Source: Clostridium sp. D43t1_170807_H7
GTDB taxonomy: Bacteria > Bacillota > Clostridia > Clostridiales > Clostridiaceae
Direction: 5' to 3'
Assembly (NCBI RefSeq): GCF_015555905.1
Contig: NZ_JADNLK010000002.1
Location: 186,001-250,000 of the forward strand
DNA length: 64,000 nucleotides
Shown here: positions 16,071 to 26,549 of the stretch, in pieces
How the letters are laid out: each line of letters opens with the position of its first letter
Numbering within the stretch: the first letter of the stretch is position 1
Notes under the pieces: generated by a model
Database searches by the model: none
The model's input: only the letters and a program-made list of their open reading frames with translations
What the model was told of the DNA's origin: nothing
Program-made: the position numbers and the translations under genes

Positions 16071-18580
16071 ACTTCCCTACCGCAGCAGTTCTTATACTTT
16101 TTACCACTTCCGCACGGGCATACATCATTTCTTCCAACTTTGTTATCATTTTTTACAGGTTCTTTCTTTAAACTCTTGTCATCACTTCCATGACTTGCAG
16201 ACGTTTCTTCAGCAACCTTTTCTCTCTCAACTGGTCTTTCAACTCTTACATGGAATAAGAATTTAACAGTTTCAAGTTTAATTCCTTCAATCATTTCTTC
16301 AAACATTGCACTACCTTCCATTTGGTATGCTTGAATTGGATCTTGTTGCTTATATGCTCTTAATCCCATTCCTTGTTTCAAATGATCCATATTATCAATA
16401 TGTGCCATCCATTTTTGGTCAACAACTCTTAAAAGAACTACTCTTTCAATTTCTCTTAATTGCTCCTCACCAAATTCAAGTTCTTTACCTTTATAGATAT
16501 TCATAACAATCTCAGTTAGCTTATCTTTTATTTGTTCATTAGATAAATCTGCTAATTCATCAGCAGTTATAACACCATGCGGTAAACAAATTTCTTCTAA
16601 GTATTGAAGTAATGTTTTAATTTCAGCTTCTATATCTTGTACTTCTCCACTTAAATGTGAATTTACAGAATCAGAAATAACTTCTTCTATCATTCCTTCA
16701 ATTTGCTCTTTTAAGTTCTTGCCTTCTAAAACTTCAGTTCTTTGTCTATAAATAACTTCTCTTTGTAGATTCATAACATCATCATATCCAAGAAGATTCT
16801 TTCTTATATCAAAGTTATTTCCTTCAACTTTCTTTTGAGCATTTTCTATAGCTTTAGTAACCATTTTACTTTCTATAGCTTCTGTTTCCTCAAGACCTAA
16901 TTTATCAATAACTCCCTGAATCCTTTCAGAACCAAATATTCTCATTAAATCATCTTCTAATGATATAAAGAATATTGATTCACCTGGATCACCTTGACGT
17001 CCTGATCTACCTCTAAGTTGATTATCTATTCTTCTTGATTCATGTCTTTCAGTACCAAGAACTTTTAATCCACCTGCTTCTCTAACTCCTTCTCCAAGCT
17101 TAATATCAGTACCTCTACCTGCCATATTAGTAGCAATAGTAACCATACCTAATTCCCCTGCGTGAGAAATTATTTCTGCTTCTTGAGCATGATATTTAGC
17201 ATTAAGAACTTGATGTTTAATTCCTCTTTTCTTTAATAAAGAAGAAATATATTCCGATTTATCAACACTCGCAGTACCCACAAGTACTGGTTGCCCCTTT
17301 TCGTGTGACTTCACAACTTCATCAACTATAGCCTTATATTTTCCAGCAGAATTTTTATAAACCATATCAGATTGGTCAATTCTTTGAACTGGTTTATTAG
17401 TTGGTATTACTATAACATCTAAATTATATATTTCTCTAAATTCATTTTCCTCTGTTAATGCAGTACCTGTCATTCCTGATAACTTGGCATACATTCTGAA
17501 GTAATTTTGGAATGTTATTGTAGCTAAAGTCTTTGATTCTCTTTGAATTTTAACTCCCTCTTTAGCTTCAATTGCTTGATGAAGTCCATCTGAATATCTT
17601 CTACCTTCCATAAGTCTTCCTGTAAATTCATCAATTATAACTATTTCATTATCTTTAACCATGTAGTCTTTATCAGCTCTCATTGTATAGTTAGCTTTTA
17701 AAGCTTGTGTAACATAGTGTTGTAATTCTAAGTTTTGAGAATCAGCATAGTTTTCTATACCAAAATATTTCTCAGCTTTAATAATACCATTATCAGTTAA
17801 TAAAACTGCATTAGCTTTTTCATCTACTGTAAAATCTTTTTCATTTACTAATGTTTTAACAAAATTATCCGCAACATTATAGAATTTAGTAGATTTATCA
17901 CCCATTCCTGAAATAATAAGTGGTGTTCTAGCTTCATCTATTAAAATAGAGTCAACCTCATCCACTATACAGAAGTTAAGCGCTCTTTGAACTCTTTCTT
18001 CCATATGTATTACCATATTATCTCTTAAGTAATCAAATCCAAACTCATTATTAGTTCCATATGTTATATCGCATGCATAAGCAGCTCTTCTTTGATCTGG
18101 AGTTATTCCATGAATTATACAACCAGTAGTTAATCCTAAAAAGTTATATAATACCCCCATTTCTTCCATTTGAGTTTTTGCTAAATAATCATTTACTGTT
18201 ATTACATGAACCCCATTTCCAGTTAATCCATTAAGGTATGCCGGTAATGTTGCAACAAGAGTCTTACCCTCACCTGTTTTCATCTCAGCTATTCTACCTT
18301 GATGAAGAACCATTCCTCCTAATAATTGAACTCTGAAATGCTTCATTCCAAGAACTCTACTTGAAGCTTCTCTACAAACAGCAAAGGCTTCTGGTAAGAT
18401 GCTGTCTAAAGATTCACCTTTTTTTATTCTTTCCTTAAACTCTATAGTCTTAGCTTGAAGCTCCTCATCTGTTAATTTTTGCATAGATTCATCTAAAGAT
18501 TCTATTTTATCTGCAATTGATTGAAGTTTCTTAACTTCCCTCTCGCTATATGTTCCAAAAAGTTTTTCTAAAAATCCCAT
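16067..18580 (-). CDS. secA: Preprotein translocase ATPase SecA
   Basis: SecA drives proteins through SecYEG. I set the start at 18580 (MGFLEKLFG), which has GAAAGGAAC upstream; the longer frame to 18610 does not. The ~837-aa protein shows Walker A (MKTGEGKTL), the [11 protein letters not shown] Walker B region, GMTGTA, the second helicase lobe ([26 protein letters not shown]), the wing and scaffold region, and the C-terminal zinc motif [13 protein letters not shown]. It is a complete SecA1. It is followed by prfB. Confidence 0.97.
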   Translation of the reverse strand: MGFLEKLFGTYSEREVKKLQSIADKIESLDESMQKLTDEELQAKTIEFKERIKKGESLDSILPEAFAVCREASSRVLGMKHFRVQLLGGMVLHQGRIAEMKTGEGKTLVATLPAYLNGLTGNGVHVITVNDYLAKTQMEEMGVLYNFLGLTTGCIIHGITPDQRRAAYACDITYGTNNEFGFDYLRDNMVIHMEERVQRALNFCIVDEVDSILIDEARTPLIISGMGDKSTKFYNVADNFVKTLVNEKDFTVDEKANAVLLTDNGIIKAEKYFGIENYADSQNLELQHYVTQALKANYTMRADKDYMVKDNEIVIIDEFTGRLMEGRRYSDGLHQAIEAKEGVKIQRESKTLATITFQNYFRMYAKLSGMTGTALTEENEFREIYNLDVIVIPTNKPVQRIDQSDMVYKNSAGKYKAIVDEVVKSHEKGQPVLVGTASVDKSEYISSLLKKRGIKHQVLNAKYHAQEAEIISHAGELGMVTIATNMAGRGTDIKLGEGVREAGGLKVLGTERHESRRIDNQLRGRSGRQGDPGESIFFISLEDDLMRIFGSERIQGVIDKLGLEETEAIESKMVTKAIENAQKKVEGNNFDIRKNLLGYDDVMNLQREVIYRQRTEVLEGKNLKEQIEGMIEEVISDSVNSHLSGEVQDIEAEIKTLLQYLEEICLPHGVITADELADLSNEQIKDKLTEIVMNIYKGKELEFGEEQLREIERVVLLRVVDQKWMAHIDNMDHLKQGMGLRAYKQQDPIQAYQMEGSAMFEEMIEGIKLETVKFLFHVRVERPVEREKVAEETSASHGSDDKSLKKEPVKNDNKVGRNDVCPCGSGKKYKNCCGREV

Positions 18581-18888
18581 AATATAGTTCCTTTCAATAT
18601 CTACATTCATAAATACTATAAGAATGTACGATTAAATAATTATTTCATCTATTTTATCTAACTTTTATTTACATAGGTTACCCTTTTAATATTTTACTTA
18701 ATAAATTATACCATTTATAGTATTTATAATTCAACAAAAAACGTATCTACTTAAATTTAAAGTAAATTTTTACTATAACATCCTATTTTATTTCCCCAAA
18801 ACTTCTACTATGACTATAACTAAATAAAAGTTAAAATCTATATAAAAATAAGGAGAGATGTTAATAACACTCTCCTTACTTATAATCA
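18581..18888. other. Intergenic stretch between secA and hpf
   Basis: This AT-rich spacer contains the hpf terminator at 18850-18878: AAGGAGAG pairs with CTCTCCTT, and on the minus strand it is followed by ATTTTTATA. No other gene or structure is seen. The secA promoter is presumably within the remaining ~270 bp but could not be fixed. Confidence 0.6.
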
Positions 18889-19416
18889 TTAAATATAATC
18901 TGGTTCTAAAAGTCCATAATTTCCATCTTTTCTCTTGTATATAACATTAACATTATCAGTATCAGAATCCTTAAATACAAAGAAATTATGTTCAACAAGT
19001 TCCATTTGTAATATAGCTTCCTCTGTACTCATTGGTTTTATATTGAACTTTTTAACTTTTACTATTTCTCCTTGATCATCTTCTTCCGATGCAACTTCAT
19101 CAAAGTTGCTAAACCTTAAAGATTCATTACTTCTTCTTTGTAGCTTAGTTCTTTGTTTTCTAATTTGTCTTTCTAATTTTGTTTCTACTAAATCAATAGA
19201 CTTGTACATATCATCTGTTGATTCTTCACATCTTAAAATCACACCATTAAAAGGTATTGTCACCTCAAAAATTTGGCTATTCTTTTGAACAGTTAATGTG
19301 GCTCTTGCTGCTACGTTAGGTTCAAAATATCTGTCTAATTTTGAAATCTTTCTTTCTACTATTTCCTTTAATGCAGGTGTCACGTCAATGTTCTTTCCTA
19401 TTACTGTTACTCTCAT
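18889..19416 (-). CDS. hpf: Ribosome hibernation promoting factor, long form (RaiA/HPF)
   Basis: This protein pairs inactive 70S ribosomes into 100S dimers in stationary phase. The 175 aa comprise the N-terminal RaiA/YfiA ribosome-binding domain (VTVIGKNIDVTPALKE..., ~1-100), an acidic linker (EEDDQGEIVK) and the C-terminal dimerisation domain (KKFNIKPMSTEEAILQMELVEHNFFVFKD...DGNYGLLEPD). This long form is typical of Firmicutes. Upstream lies a raiA-type noncoding RNA with its own terminator. A candidate promoter for hpf (TTGAGG, 17 bp, TAAAAT) lies in the ~185-bp gap. Confidence 0.95.
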   Translation of the reverse strand: MRVTVIGKNIDVTPALKEIVERKISKLDRYFEPNVAARATLTVQKNSQIFEVTIPFNGVILRCEESTDDMYKSIDLVETKLERQIRKQRTKLQRRSNESLRFSNFDEVASEEDDQGEIVKVKKFNIKPMSTEEAILQMELVEHNFFVFKDSDTDNVNVIYKRKDGNYGLLEPDYI

Positions 19417-19601
19417 AAGGTCAGCCCCTCTCTTTAAGTTATAATTATACTACTTAAGACTTCAATATATATTTATTTTATATATATATTTTACCATTTG
19501 TAATATTATTCCTCAAAGACTATTTTCTAAATTTACAGAAAATTTAAACTTATTTACTCTACATAACTCATTTTATCTTCAATTATCTCATTATTAAAAA
19601 T

Positions 19602-19637
19602 AAAAAAACATCAATTCATATGAATTGATGTTTTTTT
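19602..19637 (-). terminator. Terminator of the raiA-type RNA
   Basis: ACATCAATTCA pairs with TGAATTGATGT and is flanked by A7 and T7. It ends the noncoding RNA just before the hpf promoter region. Confidence 0.9.
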
Positions 19638-19638
19638 A

Positions 19639-19845
19639 TAAAGTTAGCTGACCTGGATTTTGACCCCACACTCGCCTGCTGGAGCTTTCGCTACCCGGAA
19701 TTAACCTCTCACTACTAACACTCTCAGTATCTCTACTGGCAGGACTTACTTCTATACCGCACCATGCTCATTAAAACTTTGTTTAACTTACGTGGATCGT
19801 TTTGCCTGCGACTGGCATCGACTTTCATCCACAGACCTAACTTTA
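19639..19845 (-). ncRNA. raiA-type structured noncoding RNA
   Basis: A ~207-nt transcript upstream of hpf (raiA). The ends pair (TAAAGTTAG with CTAACTTTA) to form a closing stem. The inside is far more GC-rich than the surroundings and has several conserved-looking stretches (GTGGATGAAAGTCGATGCC, GGGTAGCGAAAGCTCC, GAGTGTGGGGTC). Size, closed ends, and position upstream of the raiA gene match the raiA RNA motif known in Firmicutes and Actinobacteria. A strong promoter ends ~7 bp before its 5' end and a terminator follows its 3' end, so it is a separate RNA and not only an hpf leader. Its function is not settled. Confidence 0.85.
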
Positions 19846-19852
19846 CATTAAT

Positions 19853-19880
19853 ATTATATATTGCTTTTAGCAATTGTCAA
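19853..19880 (-). promoter_or_regulatory. Sigma-A promoter of the raiA-type RNA
   Basis: On the minus strand TTGACA (19880-19875), 16 bp, TATAAT (19858-19853). Both boxes match consensus. The promoter overlaps the last codons of comFC. Confidence 0.85.
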
Positions 19881-20540
19881 TACTATAATTTGTTTTACTC
19901 CAGATTTTTTTAATATATATTTACATTCACTAATAGTTGCTCCAGTTGTCATAACATCATCAATTAATATAACATTTTTATTTTTTATATCATTAGCGCT
20001 ATTAATTTTAAAAACACCTCTTAGATTTGTAATTCTCTCTTCCTTTGTCAATGTTTTTTGTTCCTTAGTATCCTTTATCTTTTTAATACAGTTACTTACC
20101 GGTATATTAGTATGATATCCTATATTTCTTGCAATTAATTCACACTGATTGAAACCTCTTTTTTTCTCAGCTTTTTTTGTCATAGGAACATAACAAATAA
20201 CATCTGCATTAATCTTTTCTTCCTTTATCATCTCTATCAAGAAGTTTGATAATAAGTATCCTGCAGTAAAATTACTCTCATATTTAAACTTTAAAATTAA
20301 AGTTTTTATAACTCCTCCATAAAATCCATATGATAAATTATCTTTTTCAACTGCCGCTCTATTAATACTACTTTTACAATATGGACATAATCCTATAAAC
20401 CCATCTGCACTACAAATTATACACTTTTCTTCTGGCGGATAAATTATATCTAAAACTTCATTATATATTTTCAATATGACCTTATTAAAGGAATCTAAAC
20501 TTAAAATTTTACTTATGATTTTAAATATTGCTTCTCCCAT
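19854..20540 (-). CDS. comFC: ComF family phosphoribosyltransferase-like protein (ComFC)
   Basis: ComFC is needed for DNA uptake in naturally competent bacteria and is widespread elsewhere. The 228 aa contain an N-terminal zinc ribbon (CIICSADGFIGLCPYC, ~residues 39-54) and a phosphoribosyltransferase domain with the PRPP-binding signature VILIDDVMTTGATISE near residue 190. The start overlaps the upstream comFA-like gene by 28 bp, so the two are co-translated. No other competence genes are in the window, so the job here is uncertain. Confidence 0.9.
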   Translation of the reverse strand: MGEAIFKIISKILSLDSFNKVILKIYNEVLDIIYPPEEKCIICSADGFIGLCPYCKSSINRAAVEKDNLSYGFYGGVIKTLILKFKYESNFTAGYLLSNFLIEMIKEEKINADVICYVPMTKKAEKKRGFNQCELIARNIGYHTNIPVSNCIKKIKDTKEQKTLTKEERITNLRGVFKINSANDIKNKNVILIDDVMTTGATISECKYILKKSGVKQIIVLTIAKSNI

Positions 20541-21505
20541 AATCTCCTATTAAATTCTCTAGTAATACTTTTTGCATTATCCATGTCCTGAGAAATCTCT
20601 TTTGAAACCATTATTAGTTCTGACTGAATCTCTCTAGTACTATTAATTGAAGCACACATATAAACTATCCTTTTATATGAATAGTAAATATCATCAGCAA
20701 ATAATATTATTATATTTACATTTACAATATTATTCATATATTGGCCACAATTATTAGTAACTATAAACAACGAATCACTATATCCATCTATAATTTCTTT
20801 TATAAAGCTAAAATCTTGATTCTTAGTATACCTAACTACTCTAATATCTAACTCTCTTAATACCTGGTAATAATGATTATAAACTTTATTTAACTTTTCT
20901 TCAGATGGTACAACTACCAGTACTATTCTTTTATTTTCCTTAAACCATTTAAAGTACTCAAATAAAGATAAAGGTATATTTTCCTCTAAACGTATCCTAG
21001 TGCTCATTAATCTTGGTTCTACCATAGGCTCTTCTGATAATATATAAGGTAAATCAATTTTCTCTCCTATAGGAAAGATATATTCGATTGAATAAATTAT
21101 AATTTTATTACTTTTCCAATAAATATTTTCTATAGACTCTCTAATATATTCATTACTTATTTTTGAAAATAAAGTTATATCATCAACTATAACTAAATCA
21201 TAAGTTTCACTTATACTTCCTATCTCATTTATCCCTATGCAATGTAGATTACTATCTAACTGCTTACTACTTATAGCTTCATCTACAAATTCATATATAC
21301 AATTAACCTTTTCCTCTATACACTCATTCTCTTCACTACAAAATACATATAAAATATTGCTATTTTCATATAAAGCCTTATTTATTATATTAGAGAAAAT
21401 TTCCATAGTGTTAAAAGGTCTTGTCTTTAAAGTTAATACCTTAGTTCTTTTTGCATACCATTTATTTATTCTTTTAAAAGCATTTCTCAATTCCTTATAA
21501 TTCAT
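20513..21505 (-). CDS. Degenerate ComFA-like helicase protein
   Basis: A 330-aa protein in the position of comFA, directly upstream of and overlapping comFC. It looks like a reduced superfamily 2 helicase: a Walker B-like strand YDLVIVDDITLF (~residue 105-117) has VDD in place of the DEAD box; no Walker A is found in the N-terminal region; the central part (RIVLVVVPSEEKLNKVYNHYYQVL) resembles the start of a second RecA lobe. Usual ComFA proteins are longer (over 400 aa) with intact ATPase motifs and a zinc-binding N-terminus. The frame is open, so the protein is probably made but not an active helicase. Identity is inferred mostly from context. Confidence 0.6.
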   Translation of the reverse strand: MNYKELRNAFKRINKWYAKRTKVLTLKTRPFNTMEIFSNIINKALYENSNILYVFCSEENECIEEKVNCIYEFVDEAISSKQLDSNLHCIGINEIGSISETYDLVIVDDITLFSKISNEYIRESIENIYWKSNKIIIYSIEYIFPIGEKIDLPYILSEEPMVEPRLMSTRIRLEENIPLSLFEYFKWFKENKRIVLVVVPSEEKLNKVYNHYYQVLRELDIRVVRYTKNQDFSFIKEIIDGYSDSLFIVTNNCGQYMNNIVNVNIIILFADDIYYSYKRIVYMCASINSTREIQSELIMVSKEISQDMDNAKSITREFNRRLWEKQYLKS

Positions 21506-21523
21506 AGTATTGACTCCATTTAT

Positions 21524-23755
21524 CTATTCTTCACTTATTTTATCATCAGATACAATATCTAAAATTCTCTCCTTCAATGAGGAATATCTCTCCATACTAT
21601 TTGTATTATCAACCATATATTTTAGTGCTTTTTGATTTCCAACAACTACTACAAGTTCTTTTGCTCTAGTTATTCCTGTATATAATATATTTCTATTCAT
21701 TAAAAAGGCTGATCCCATAAAAGCTGGTGTGATTACTACTTTAAATTCACTTCCCTGACTTTTATGTATTGTTATGGCATATGCTAACTCTAACTCTTCT
21801 ACATATACATTATCATATACTATTCTTCTTTCATCATCAAAAACAACAGTAACTGTTCTATTTTCTTCATCAATGGATTCTATAAATCCCATATCTCCGT
21901 TAAATACGCCTACACCTTCAGTATCGCCATATCCACCTATTCTATTCCACTTTAAAGAATAATTATTTTTAGTTTGCATTACTTTATCACCAACTCTAAA
22001 AATAAAATCCTTAATTTTCTTTTCTTTTTTATATTTATCAGGTGGATTTAAAATAGCTTGAAGTTCATTATTTAAATTTTCTACTCCTAAAATACCTTTT
22101 CTAGTAGGTGATAATATTTGAATATCTTTAACCTTATTCCACTTTGAATTAAACATCGGTAATCTTCTATTTACCAAATCTAGTATAGTACTTAAAATAC
22201 TCTCATTATCTTCCCTATTATCAAAGAAGAAATCTCCACCTTTTTTATTTAAGTACGGTAATTCTCCATTATTTATTCTATGAGCATTTAAAATTATCAT
22301 GCTCTCTTTTCCTTGCCTAAAAATCTCATTTAATCTTACTACCTTAATAAAATCGCTATTTATTAAGTCTCTTAATACATTTCCTGGCCCTACAGAAGGT
22401 AATTGATCTACATCTCCAACTATGATAACCCTAGTTCCTAATTTAATAGCTTTTAATAAACTATTCATAAGCATTATATCAATCATAGATGCTTCATCAA
22501 TTATTATTACATCACCTTCTAATGGCTCCCCTTCTCCTTTTCCAAAGAACGAGTTTTCATCATCACTTACTCCCATCTCTAATAGTCTATGTATTGTTTT
22601 CGCCTCTCGTCCTGTTGATTCTGTCATTCTTTTAGCAGCTCTTCCTGTTGGGGCAGCCAGGAGAACCTTCATTCCATTATTTTCATATATCTCTATTATA
22701 CACTTAATTATCGTAGTTTTTCCAGTACCTGGGCCTCCAGTTATTATTTCAATTCCATTTTCAAAAGCTCCTATTATAGCATCTTTTTGAGAATCAGCAA
22801 ATTTAATATTATTTTTACTTTCAAAAGTAGATATCTCAAAAGAAATATCTGAGTTTATAGTTTGAAAATTCTCTATACTTAAAGTAATAATCTTATTTGT
22901 AACACCTAATTCACAAAAATAATATGGCAATGAATATACTGCTTCAATATCATTAATTTTTTCTACCTTTATTTTTCCTTCTAAAACACTATTATATATA
23001 TTAACCTCTATTAACTCTTTATCAACCATCAAAACTTTTTGACATTGCTCAATTAACTTATCTTTAGGCATATATGTATTTCCAAGTCCTGAAAAATTAT
23101 TTAAAACATATCTTATTCCACTTTGAACTCTAAAATCTGATTGTGGTTCAATCCCTAAACTTTTTGCGATTTTATCAGAAGTTAAAAAACCAATCCCTGA
23201 TATTTCATCATTTAGTATATATGGATTTTTTGAAACTATATCTATAGAATCTGGTCCAAACTTTTTATAAATTTTTAAGCATTGATTTATTGTAACTCCA
23301 TGTTTTTGGAAAAACATTATAATATCCTTTAACTCTTTACTTTCAAGATACGATTCATATATTATGTTAAATTTCTTTTCACCTATTCCTTCTACTTCTT
23401 TTAATCTTTCAATATTATTATCTAATATATCTAGTGTTTCTACGCCAAATGCCTTAACTATCTTCTTAGCAGTAACTGGCCCTATACCATGAATTATTCC
23501 AGTACTTAAATATTTTTCAATTTCTTTTGCTGAAGTTGGAAGAACTTCTTTATACTCTTCTACACTAAATTGCCTTCCAAATTGTTTATGATTTATCCAG
23601 TTACCCTTTATTTCTATTTGTTGACCTTCTTTTATTAATGGCATTATTCCAACAATAGTTACTACTTCCTTATTTGCTGTTATTTTTGCCACTATATATC
23701 CACTATCATCGCTTTTAAATATTATTGCCTCTACTAAGCCCTCTAATATTTCCAT
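21524..23755 (-). CDS. recD2: RecD2-type ATP-dependent DNA helicase
   Basis: RecD2 is a 5'-3' SF1B helicase found in bacteria without RecBCD. The 743 aa show an N-terminal OB-like domain, helix-hairpin-helix repeats (TGIIHGIGPVTAKKIVKAFG; LKEVEGIGEKKF), Walker A (ITGGPGTGKTTI) near residue 340, Walker B (VIIIDEASMID), and the C-terminal ITIHKSQGSEF motif of the last helicase lobe. The next gene, comFA-like, starts 18 bp downstream, so the three minus-strand genes recD2, comFA-like and comFC form one unit. Confidence 0.95.
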   Translation of the reverse strand: MEILEGLVEAIIFKSDDSGYIVAKITANKEVVTIVGIMPLIKEGQQIEIKGNWINHKQFGRQFSVEEYKEVLPTSAKEIEKYLSTGIIHGIGPVTAKKIVKAFGVETLDILDNNIERLKEVEGIGEKKFNIIYESYLESKELKDIIMFFQKHGVTINQCLKIYKKFGPDSIDIVSKNPYILNDEISGIGFLTSDKIAKSLGIEPQSDFRVQSGIRYVLNNFSGLGNTYMPKDKLIEQCQKVLMVDKELIEVNIYNSVLEGKIKVEKINDIEAVYSLPYYFCELGVTNKIITLSIENFQTINSDISFEISTFESKNNIKFADSQKDAIIGAFENGIEIITGGPGTGKTTIIKCIIEIYENNGMKVLLAAPTGRAAKRMTESTGREAKTIHRLLEMGVSDDENSFFGKGEGEPLEGDVIIIDEASMIDIMLMNSLLKAIKLGTRVIIVGDVDQLPSVGPGNVLRDLINSDFIKVVRLNEIFRQGKESMIILNAHRINNGELPYLNKKGGDFFFDNREDNESILSTILDLVNRRLPMFNSKWNKVKDIQILSPTRKGILGVENLNNELQAILNPPDKYKKEKKIKDFIFRVGDKVMQTKNNYSLKWNRIGGYGDTEGVGVFNGDMGFIESIDEENRTVTVVFDDERRIVYDNVYVEELELAYAITIHKSQGSEFKVVITPAFMGSAFLMNRNILYTGITRAKELVVVVGNQKALKYMVDNTNSMERYSSLKERILDIVSDDKISEE

Positions 23756-23895
23756 ATTATCGCTCCAAACATTTTATTTTACTTACTAATATTATATAAT
23801 TATATCATAAGTAAAATTTTCATTGTTTAATTTTACTTATTAATTACTATTAACCTATTCTTAAATAGTTAAACATTAAATGCGAGGGAATTTAA

Positions 23896-25035
23896 ATGTT
23901 ATTAAAAAATTGTAATATAGTCTTTTTAGATAAAATAGAAAAAGGTTCACTATTGATTGAAAACGATATAATAAAAGAAGTTAATCCATCTGAAATTAAT
24001 GATACAACTTCTATCGATTGTAAAGGTTTATTTGTTTCTCCTGGTTTTATTGATGTCCACATACATGGTGCTGGAGGTCATGATACAATGGATGGTACAT
24101 TTGAAGCAATTAATGAAATTTCAAAAACTATTTGCAAATATGGTACAACCTCCTTTACTCCTACAACAATGACTATGTCTTCTGATGATATATTAAAATC
24201 TATGATATCTATAAAAAAAGCAAAACTTGAAGGAACTGATGGCTCTATTGTTTTAGGTGCTCATTTAGAAGGTCCTTTTATTAGCCCTAGCGCTATAGGT
24301 GCACAAAATCAAAATTACTTAATAGCACCTTCATACGAAAACTTTAAAGCAATCACTGGTGATGCTATTGATTCAGTAGTTTCTATTACTATGGCTCCTG
24401 AAGTTGATGGTGCTAAAGAACTTGCTTCAATTTTATCATCTAAAGGAATTCGTTGCTCTATAGGGCATACTAAAGCAACTTATGAAGAAGCTATTGATAG
24501 TATAAAGTATGGTTTCTGTCACTCTACTCACCTATTTAATGCTATGACAGGATTTACTCATAGAGAACCTGGTGTAGTTGGAGCAACTTTCGATTCAGAT
24601 ATAACTACTGAAACTATCTCTGATGGTATTCATATATCATATCCATCTTTAAGAGTTGCATACAAACAAAAGGGAACTGATAAAACTTTACTTGTAACAG
24701 ATGCAATGTGTGCTTGTGGAATGCCTGACGGTACATATGCCTTAGGTGGGCAACCTGTAATAGTTAAAAATGGTGCTGCAAGATTAGAAAACGGTACATT
24801 AGCAGGTTCAATATTAACATTAAATAAAGCTATTAAAAATATATATGATAATACAGATTATCCATTATATGAAATAGTTAAAATGGCTTCTTATAATGGT
24901 GCTAAATACTGTAGAGTCGATGATAGAAAAGGACAAATAAAAGAAAATTTTGATGCTGATTTAACTATTTTTGATGAAAATATAGATATTAAAATTACTA
25001 TAATCGGTGGAAAAATAGTTTATAATAACCTATAA
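23896..25035 (+). CDS. nagA: N-acetylglucosamine-6-phosphate deacetylase
   Basis: NagA removes acetate from GlcNAc-6-phosphate in amino sugar recycling. The 379-aa protein has the amidohydrolase pattern: HIHGAGGHDTMDG near residue 55, GAHLEGPFISP near 128, the metal-binding His in GHTKATY (~195) and HLFNAMTGF (~215), and the late catalytic Asp in VTDAMCACG. The start ATG follows GAGGGAA. It stands alone here; nagB is not adjacent. A terminator shared with metK follows. Confidence 0.95.
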   Translation: MLLKNCNIVFLDKIEKGSLLIENDIIKEVNPSEINDTTSIDCKGLFVSPGFIDVHIHGAGGHDTMDGTFEAINEISKTICKYGTTSFTPTTMTMSSDDILKSMISIKKAKLEGTDGSIVLGAHLEGPFISPSAIGAQNQNYLIAPSYENFKAITGDAIDSVVSITMAPEVDGAKELASILSSKGIRCSIGHTKATYEEAIDSIKYGFCHSTHLFNAMTGFTHREPGVVGATFDSDITTETISDGIHISYPSLRVAYKQKGTDKTLLVTDAMCACGMPDGTYALGGQPVIVKNGAARLENGTLAGSILTLNKAIKNIYDNTDYPLYEIVKMASYNGAKYCRVDDRKGQIKENFDADLTIFDENIDIKITIIGGKIVYNNL

Positions 25036-25046
25036 AAAGAAGTGAA

Positions 25047-25075
25047 GCGAGATACGGTAGTATCTCGCCTTTTAT
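25047..25075. terminator. Terminator between nagA and metK
   Basis: GCGAGATAC pairs with GTATCTCGC across a 4-nt loop, followed by CTTTTATTAT on the plus strand. It lies between converging genes and could also slow metK transcription. Confidence 0.85.
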
Positions 25076-26250
25076 TATAAATATTTTTTAATTTCTTCTA
25101 CTTTATTTAACTCTTCCCATGGAAGGTTTAAATCATTTCTTCCGAAATGACCATAAGCAGCTGTTTGTCTGTATAAAGGTCTTCTTAATTCAAGATCTCT
25201 TATTATTGCTCCAGGTCTTAAATCAAATACTTTTTCAACAATACTTGTTATTTCTTCATCTGAAATTTTACCTGTTCCAAAAGTATCAACCTCAATAGAA
25301 ACTGGCTTTGCAACCCCTATAGCATAAGCTAATTGTATTTCTAATTTATCTGCAACTCCTGCTGCAACTAGATTTTTGGCAACCCATCTTGCTGCATATG
25401 CTGCTGATCTATCAACCTTTGTTGGATCTTTTCCTGAGAATGCTCCACCACCGTGTCTTCCATATCCTCCATAAGTATCAACTATAATTTTTCTACCTGT
25501 TAATCCACTATCACCTTGTGGACCTCCAACAACAAATCTTCCTGTTGGATTTATATAGTACTTAGTTGATTCATCTAATAATTCTGCTGGAATAACGGCC
25601 TTTATAACATGTTCCATTAAATCTTCTCTTATTTGTTCTTGGCTTACATGGTCATCATGTTGAGTTGAAATTACTATTGCATCAATTCTAACAACTCTAT
25701 TATCATCATATTCTACCGTTACTTGAGTTTTTCCATCTGGTCTTAAGTAAGGTAAAGTTTTATTCTTTCTCACTTCTGTTAATCTTCTCGATAATCTATG
25801 AGCCATAGCAATTGGTGAAGGCATATATTCTGGTGTTTCATTAGTTGCAAAGCCGAACATCATACCTTGGTCCCCTGCCCCAACAGCTTCAACATTATCT
25901 TTTTCACCTGCTCTAGATTCTAATGCCTCATCGACACCCATAGCTATATCACTTGATTGTTCATCAATAGATGTTAAAACTGAACATGTGTCACAATCAA
26001 ACCCATATTTTGCCCTATCATAACCTATTTCTCTTATTGTCTTTCTAACAATCTTAGGAATATCTACATAACAAGATGTTGATATTTCCCCCATTACTAA
26101 TACCATTCCAGTTGTTACTGCTGTTTCACAAGCGACTCTTGCCATAGGGTCCTTTTCTAATATATTGTCTAAAACAGCATCTGATATTTGATCACATATT
26201 TTATCTGGATGCCCCTCTGTTACTGATTCTGAAGTAAATAATCTTTTCAT
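25075..26250 (-). CDS. metK: S-adenosylmethionine synthetase
   Basis: MetK makes SAM from methionine and ATP. I take the start at 26250 ([17 protein letters not shown]), preceded by GAAAGGAGC, in preference to the frame beginning at 26271. The ~391 aa carry the signatures [10 protein letters not shown] and [16 protein letters not shown] and the N-terminal SVTEGHPDK loop. It is controlled by the SAM-I riboswitch just upstream, a direct product-feedback loop. Confidence 0.97.
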   Translation of the reverse strand: MKRLFTSESVTEGHPDKICDQISDAVLDNILEKDPMARVACETAVTTGMVLVMGEISTSCYVDIPKIVRKTIREIGYDRAKYGFDCDTCSVLTSIDEQSSDIAMGVDEALESRAGEKDNVEAVGAGDQGMMFGFATNETPEYMPSPIAMAHRLSRRLTEVRKNKTLPYLRPDGKTQVTVEYDDNRVVRIDAIVISTQHDDHVSQEQIREDLMEHVIKAVIPAELLDESTKYYINPTGRFVVGGPQGDSGLTGRKIIVDTYGGYGRHGGGAFSGKDPTKVDRSAAYAARWVAKNLVAAGVADKLEIQLAYAIGVAKPVSIEVDTFGTGKISDEEITSIVEKVFDLRPGAIIRDLELRRPLYRQTAAYGHFGRNDLNLPWEELNKVEEIKKYL

Positions 26251-26292
26251 TTTTTGCTTAGCTCCTTTCATTTTTTGATATTAATTCTAAGC

Positions 26293-26325
26293 AATAAAAA
26301 AAGCCTCTTCAAGATAGAAGAGACT
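26293..26325 (-). terminator. Attenuator terminator of the SAM-I riboswitch
   Basis: On the minus strand GTCTCTTC pairs with GAAGAGGC, followed by a run of T. It lies between the aptamer and metK, as expected for SAM-dependent termination. Confidence 0.85.
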
Positions 26326-26342
26326 GAAATTATCTAAGGTCT

Positions 26343-26524
26343 TTCTTATCTTGCAAAATTAAATGTTCTGCAGGAATTTGCACCACGTTTACAAGTTACA
26401 GGTGATAAGTCACAGGTAACAAATCATTTAACTTAACTTGTCACTTGTCACTTATCACTTGTCGCTAGCAACAGGTTGCCGGGTTTCATAGGGCCTTTCT
26501 CCCTCCACCTCTCTGGATAAGAAC
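26343..26524 (-). ncRNA. SAM-I (S-box) riboswitch with enlarged P3
   Basis: The minus strand shows the S-box core: P1 5' strand TTCTTATC, then CAGAGAGGTGGAGGGA, GGCCCTATGAAACCCGGCAACC, the conserved GGTGCAAATTCCTGC, and the P1 3' strand GATAAGAA. The segment between GGCAACC and GGTGC (P3 loop), usually ~20-30 nt, is about 90 nt and is an inverted repeat of TGACAAGTGATAAG-like units. The binding core looks intact, so the switch is probably functional. Confidence 0.95.
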
Positions 26525-26549
26525 TAATATCAAATTTTATTTCTAAAAT

